NCBI GenBank assembly: GCA_028819435.1
Contig: JAPPLK010000003.1
Coordinates: forward strand, 1-64,000
Length of the DNA stretch: 64,000 bases
Origin: Nitrospira sp.
Lineage (GTDB): Bacteria; Nitrospirota; Nitrospiria; Nitrospirales; UBA8639
Direction of reading: 5' to 3'
Shown: one piece after another, positions 61,016 to 64,000 of the stretch
How positions within the stretch are numbered: position 1 is the stretch's first letter
How the letters are laid out: each line of letters opens with the position of its first letter
Position numbers and translations under genes: made by a program
The notes under the pieces: generated by a model
Told to the model about the DNA's origin: nothing
The model's database searches: none
Seen by the model: the letters and a program-made list of their open reading frames with translations, nothing else

Positions 61016-61162
61016 TCATGCCTCCATATTAGGTGTGTGCATCTGACGTTGTAGGCAACAGTTCACTTCTTGTCCTGCTCGGGCCTCCACTCGATAGACC
61101 TGTTCCTGTTCTTCTGGTGTCGGCTCGTAGTCGTCTAGTGGTTGGTCCTCAATATAGAACAC
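61016..61162 (-). CDS. Candidate small acidic protein, 48 residues
   Basis: GTG-initiated frame, with tgagg about ten bases upstream, reading VFYIEDQPLDDYEPTPEEQE and ending CCLQRQMHTPNMEA. It is acidic with a Cys pair. It is immediately downstream of dnaK and upstream of the other small ORF. No family recognised; it could be a remnant. Confidence 0.3.
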   Translation of the reverse strand: MFYIEDQPLDDYEPTPEEQEQVYRVEARAGQEVNCCLQRQMHTPNMEA

Positions 61163-61190
61163 TAACAGAAAACCTCATGAGGTGAGACCA

Positions 61191-63122
61191 TTATTTTTCC
61201 TTATCCACCTCTTCAAATTCGGCATCGACGACTGTTTCGTCTTGTTGCGTTCCATTGGTCGTTTCACCGTTGGGGCTTGCGCCGTCTCCGGTGTTACTTC
61301 CGTCTCCGGTCTCGGCAGACGTCTTTTTGTACATTTCTTCCGCGAGTTTGTGTGAGGCAGTCGTGAGGGTCTGCATGGCCGTTTTGATGGCTTCCACGTC
61401 GTCTCCCTCCATGGCTTTCTTCATGCCGTCGATCGCTTCCTGAATTTTGGTTTTCTCCTCCTCGGGGATCTTGTCTCCGTGTTCCTGGAGATTCTTTTCC
61501 GTTCCATAGACCAGGGAATCGGCTTGATTTCGGATCTCTACGGTTTCGCGGCGCTTTTTATCCTCTTCGGAATGCGCCTCGGCGTCCTTCACCAATTGAT
61601 CGACTTCTTCCTTGCTCAGGCCGCTCGAAGCCGTGATCTTGATGGACTGTTCTTTTTGCGTGGCCATGTCTTTGGCCGAAACGTGGACGATCCCGTTCGC
61701 GTCGATGTCGAACGTGACTTCGATTTGCGGCATACCTCGTGGGGCCGGGGGGATTCCTACCAGGTCGAATTGACCGAGCAGTTTGTTGTCGTTGGCCATT
61801 TCCCGTTCGCCCTGAAAGACCCGAATGGTCACGGCGGTCTGACTGTCCGCGGCGGTGGAGAAAATCTGGCTCTTCTTGGTTGGAATCGTGGTGTTGCGGT
61901 CGATCAAGCGCGTGAATACGCCGCCTAACGTTTCAATGCCGAGCGACAGGGGAGTCACGTCCAGGAGCAGTACGTCCTTGACGTCGCCCTTGAGGACGCC
62001 GCCCTGGATGGCGGCTCCAATCGCCACGACTTCGTCGGGATTCACGCCTTTATGAGGTTCCTTGCCGAAGAAGGCCTTCACCCGTTCGATGACTTTGGGC
62101 ATCCGTGTCATCCCGCCGACGAGTACCACTTCATTGATCTCGCCGGCGGAAATGCCGGCATCGGCCAAGGCTTTTTTACAGGGTTCGATGGAGCGGGTGA
62201 TCAGGTCGTCGACGAGTTGTTCCAGTTTGGACCGGGAGAGTTTGAGCACCAGGTGTTTAGGCCCGCTGGCATCGGCGGTGATAAAGGGCAAATTGATTTC
62301 CGTTTCCTGGGCCGATGACAGTTCGATCTTGGCGCGTTCTGCGGCTTCTTTCAAGCGTTGCAGCGCCATGCGGTCGTTCTTCAAATCAATGCCCTGATCC
62401 TTCTTGAATTCGTCCACCAGCCAATCGATGATGCGAAGGTCGAAGTCGTCACCGCCCAGGAAGGTGTCGCCGTTGGTGGCCTTCACTTCGAACACGCCGT
62501 CCCCGATTTCGAGGATCGAAATATCGAAGGTGCCGCCGCCGAGGTCGTAGACGGCGATGCGCTCTTCTTTCTTTTTCTCCAGGCCGTAGGCCAATGAGGC
62601 CGCCGTAGGTTCGTTGATGATCCGAAGGACGTTGAGCCCCGCGATCTGACCTGCGTCCTTGGTGGCTTGGCGCTGGCTGTCGTCAAAGTACGCGGGGACG
62701 GTAATCACCGCCTCCATGACTTTCTCCCCTAAAAAGTCTTCGGCCGTTTGTTTGATCTTTTGAAGGATCATCGCCGACACCTCGGGTGGACTGTATTGTT
62801 TGCCTTGGATTTCTACGTGCGTGTCTCCGTTCGAGGCGGCGAGAATCTTGTAAGGCAACCGCTCGGTCGCTGTTTTGACTTCCTTGGTATTGAACTTTCT
62901 TCCCATCAGGCGTTTGACCGAAAAAATGGTGTTCTCGGCGTTTGTAATAGCCTGACGTTTGGCAATCTGGCCGACGAGCCGCTCTTCCTTGTCCGTCACC
63001 GCCACCACGGACGGCGTGGTGCGTCCGCCTTCCGAGTTGGCAATCACCTCCGGGTCGGCCCCGCTCATGACGGCGATACACGAGTTTGTCGTTCCCAAGT
63101 CAATTCCAATAATCTTGCTCAT
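61191..63122 (-). CDS. dnaK: Chaperone protein DnaK (Hsp70)
   Basis: ATP-dependent protein-folding chaperone. Signatures: [73 protein letters not shown] and [18 protein letters not shown]. The C-terminal substrate-binding domain ends in the acidic EFEEVDKEK. Length 643 residues, normal. The start overlaps the grpE stop by four bases. Confidence 0.98.
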   Translation of the reverse strand: MSKIIGIDLGTTNSCIAVMSGADPEVIANSEGGRTTPSVVAVTDKEERLVGQIAKRQAITNAENTIFSVKRLMGRKFNTKEVKTATERLPYKILAASNGDTHVEIQGKQYSPPEVSAMILQKIKQTAEDFLGEKVMEAVITVPAYFDDSQRQATKDAGQIAGLNVLRIINEPTAASLAYGLEKKKEERIAVYDLGGGTFDISILEIGDGVFEVKATNGDTFLGGDDFDLRIIDWLVDEFKKDQGIDLKNDRMALQRLKEAAERAKIELSSAQETEINLPFITADASGPKHLVLKLSRSKLEQLVDDLITRSIEPCKKALADAGISAGEINEVVLVGGMTRMPKVIERVKAFFGKEPHKGVNPDEVVAIGAAIQGGVLKGDVKDVLLLDVTPLSLGIETLGGVFTRLIDRNTTIPTKKSQIFSTAADSQTAVTIRVFQGEREMANDNKLLGQFDLVGIPPAPRGMPQIEVTFDIDANGIVHVSAKDMATQKEQSIKITASSGLSKEEVDQLVKDAEAHSEEDKKRRETVEIRNQADSLVYGTEKNLQEHGDKIPEEEKTKIQEAIDGMKKAMEGDDVEAIKTAMQTLTTASHKLAEEMYKKTSAETGDGSNTGDGASPNGETTNGTQQDETVVDAEFEEVDKEK

Positions 63123-63751
63123 GTTTCGGCTCCTTCATTATCCGGTTCTTTTGCTTTAGCGACGGTCACCATGGCTGGTCGTAATATCCGGTCATGGACA
63201 AAATACCCTTTCTGATATTCATCGACGATGACGTTCTCGGGGATGGTCGTTGATTCGACTTGCCCGACGGCTTGATGTTTGGCCGGGTCGAAGACTTCCC
63301 CCACGCTCGAAACTTGTTTGATACCCATTTTTTGGAGAGTGTCGAGAAAATGTTTGTACGTGAGGTCAACTCCTTCCAGGAGTCCCTCAATCCGGTCTTG
63401 CTCGCGCCCGGATTGTAGCGCGCGTTCCAGGTTGTCTAACGTAGGCAGCAAGTCCTTGAATAATTTTTCGTTTGCAAACCGGATTGTATCCCGTTGGTCG
63501 CGTTGAACCCGGCGCTTGTAGTTGTCGAATTCCGCGGCCAGGCGCAAATATTTGTCATTCAGGGCGTGCAGTTCCTCGTCTTTTTCGAGAAGTTGGTCTG
63601 TTAGACTTGGAACTTCTGCATTTTCCTGATGATTTTCAGGTGGTCTTTCTGCATCCGTGTCGGCTGACTCGGTATCCGGATGATCGGAAAGTGCTTTGGA
63701 TACTGTGTCTTCACCACGTACTTCATCTGATTGTTGAAGATTGTCGCTCAT
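63119..63751 (-). CDS. grpE: Nucleotide exchange factor GrpE
   Basis: Releases ADP from DnaK. The 210-residue product has an acidic N-terminus, a long coiled-coil region ([20 protein letters not shown]) and the C-terminal beta domain with [36 protein letters not shown] and [20 protein letters not shown]. It lies directly upstream of dnaK. No hrcA or CIRCE element is evident in the 130 bases upstream. Confidence 0.96.
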   Translation of the reverse strand: MSDNLQQSDEVRGEDTVSKALSDHPDTESADTDAERPPENHQENAEVPSLTDQLLEKDEELHALNDKYLRLAAEFDNYKRRVQRDQRDTIRFANEKLFKDLLPTLDNLERALQSGREQDRIEGLLEGVDLTYKHFLDTLQKMGIKQVSSVGEVFDPAKHQAVGQVESTTIPENVIVDEYQKGYFVHDRILRPAMVTVAKAKEPDNEGAET

Positions 63752-63885
63752 ATCATGGCTCGGGTGTCTTGCTCAGATAGTCATCAAGACTTGGTAAGTC
63801 AACTGAAAAAAGTGAAAAAAATGGTGAAAAATACGAAAGAAAGGCGGGGCTCCGGTTTATGCCGGAACGTCCATCGGACGGGCGC

Positions 63886-64000
63886 CTATTGGCTGGTTAT
63901 GCGGCGGTAGAGCAATTCCAGGCCCTCAAGCGTGAGCGATGGCCTTATTTCCTGGATAGTCCTCGATATTGGCGCAAGAATCGGGGCAAGGCCGCCAGTG
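63886..64000 (-). CDS. coaX: Type III pantothenate kinase, C-terminal fragment (runs off the window)
   Basis: Only the last 37 or so residues are present: TGGLAPILAPISRTIQEIRP, then SLTLEGLELLYRRITSQ and a stop. CoaX proteins end with a VIATGGLA...I...DP.LTLEGL..IY pattern, so the match is good despite the short length. It performs the first step of coenzyme A synthesis. The gene continues beyond the right edge and is upstream of grpE on the same strand. Confidence 0.75.
   Translation of the reverse strand, partial: TGGLAPILAPISRTIQEIRPSLTLEGLELLYRRITSQ

Larger units (their letters stand above)
60641..61190. other. AT-richer region with only small candidate ORFs
   Basis: 550 bases between dnaK and the exported-protein gene with no full-size gene. 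On the minus strand it holds two short ORFs (listed separately) and, around 60660-60780, an open stretch without a start codon that reads FAELKEQAQKDVDGVNPFS, possibly the remains of a gene. A weak hairpin acctcatgaggt (61172-61183) follows the dnaK stop. Confidence 0.45.

Noticed and set aside
63752..63885. CIRCE operator upstream of grpE
   Set aside because: I looked for the ttagcactc-N9-gagtgctaa dyad and did not find it; only a weak TTGACT with no good -10 is present.

Overview
The window is a 64 kb piece of a bacterial chromosome with dense, operon-organised housekeeping genes and moderately high GC. The gene set suggests a Gram-negative, autotroph-like bacterium: a TonB-dependent receptor, outer-membrane barrels ending in Phe, split glyQ/glyS, pyruvate phosphate dikinase and a HemQ/chlorite-dismutase-family protein. 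My best guess is Nitrospirota (Nitrospira-like). This rests on gene content and style, not on an rRNA marker, so it is tentative.

Layout. 0-4.3 kb: glyQ, glyS and a small membrane protein. 4.3-8.3 kb: ppdK overlapping ribD. 8.4-12.3 kb: elbB, recQ and a secreted esterase. 12.3-25.8 kb: a cobalamin locus, consisting of cobQ, then a cobalamin riboswitch with btuF-btuC-btuD, then a second riboswitch with btuB, followed by cobO, a PduO-type adenosyltransferase, cobU, cobT, cobS, a tiny Cys-rich CWC protein, cbiB and cobD. Together these import corrinoids, adenosylate them and build the nucleotide loop; the ring-building cbi genes are not here. 25.8-28.8 kb: mixed small genes (Rieske protein, HNH nuclease, precorrin-2 dehydrogenase, thiamine-binding-like protein) and a VapBC pair. 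29.1-30.5 kb: an ISNCY-like insertion sequence whose transposase carries two frameshifts. 30.6-34.6 kb (minus strand): rpsB-tsf-pyrH-frr-alr, with a MITE-like element between pyrH and frr. 34.9-41.8 kb: a ProA homologue that lacks the catalytic Cys, a methyltransferase, tRNA-Met, hypothetical genes and a HemQ-like protein. 41.9-56.7 kb: a surface-protein region with three paralogous outer-membrane barrels (the third broken at a G7 tract), the 10-codon tail of a fourth, a TIG-domain protein and a seven-bladed YCF48 propeller; interspersed are cinA, thpR, recA, alaS, mltG and ridA. 56.8-64 kb (minus strand): rsmE, dnaJ, dnaK and grpE, with an AT-richer block of unknown genes between dnaJ and dnaK, and the 3' end of coaX at the right edge.

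Intergenic space is dominated by several families of short palindromic repeats. Some have run into coding sequence: they supply the C-terminus of RibD, the probable N-terminus of BtuC, the C-terminal tail of CinA and an internal insertion in GlyS. The observations I rate highest are the Cys-less ProA homologue, the G-tract frameshift in the third barrel gene together with the relic barrel tail, the TIG/propeller surface operon with repeated vicinal Cys pairs, and the unknown gene block that splits the heat-shock operon. I did not find a CRISPR array, a prophage or a clear defence island.
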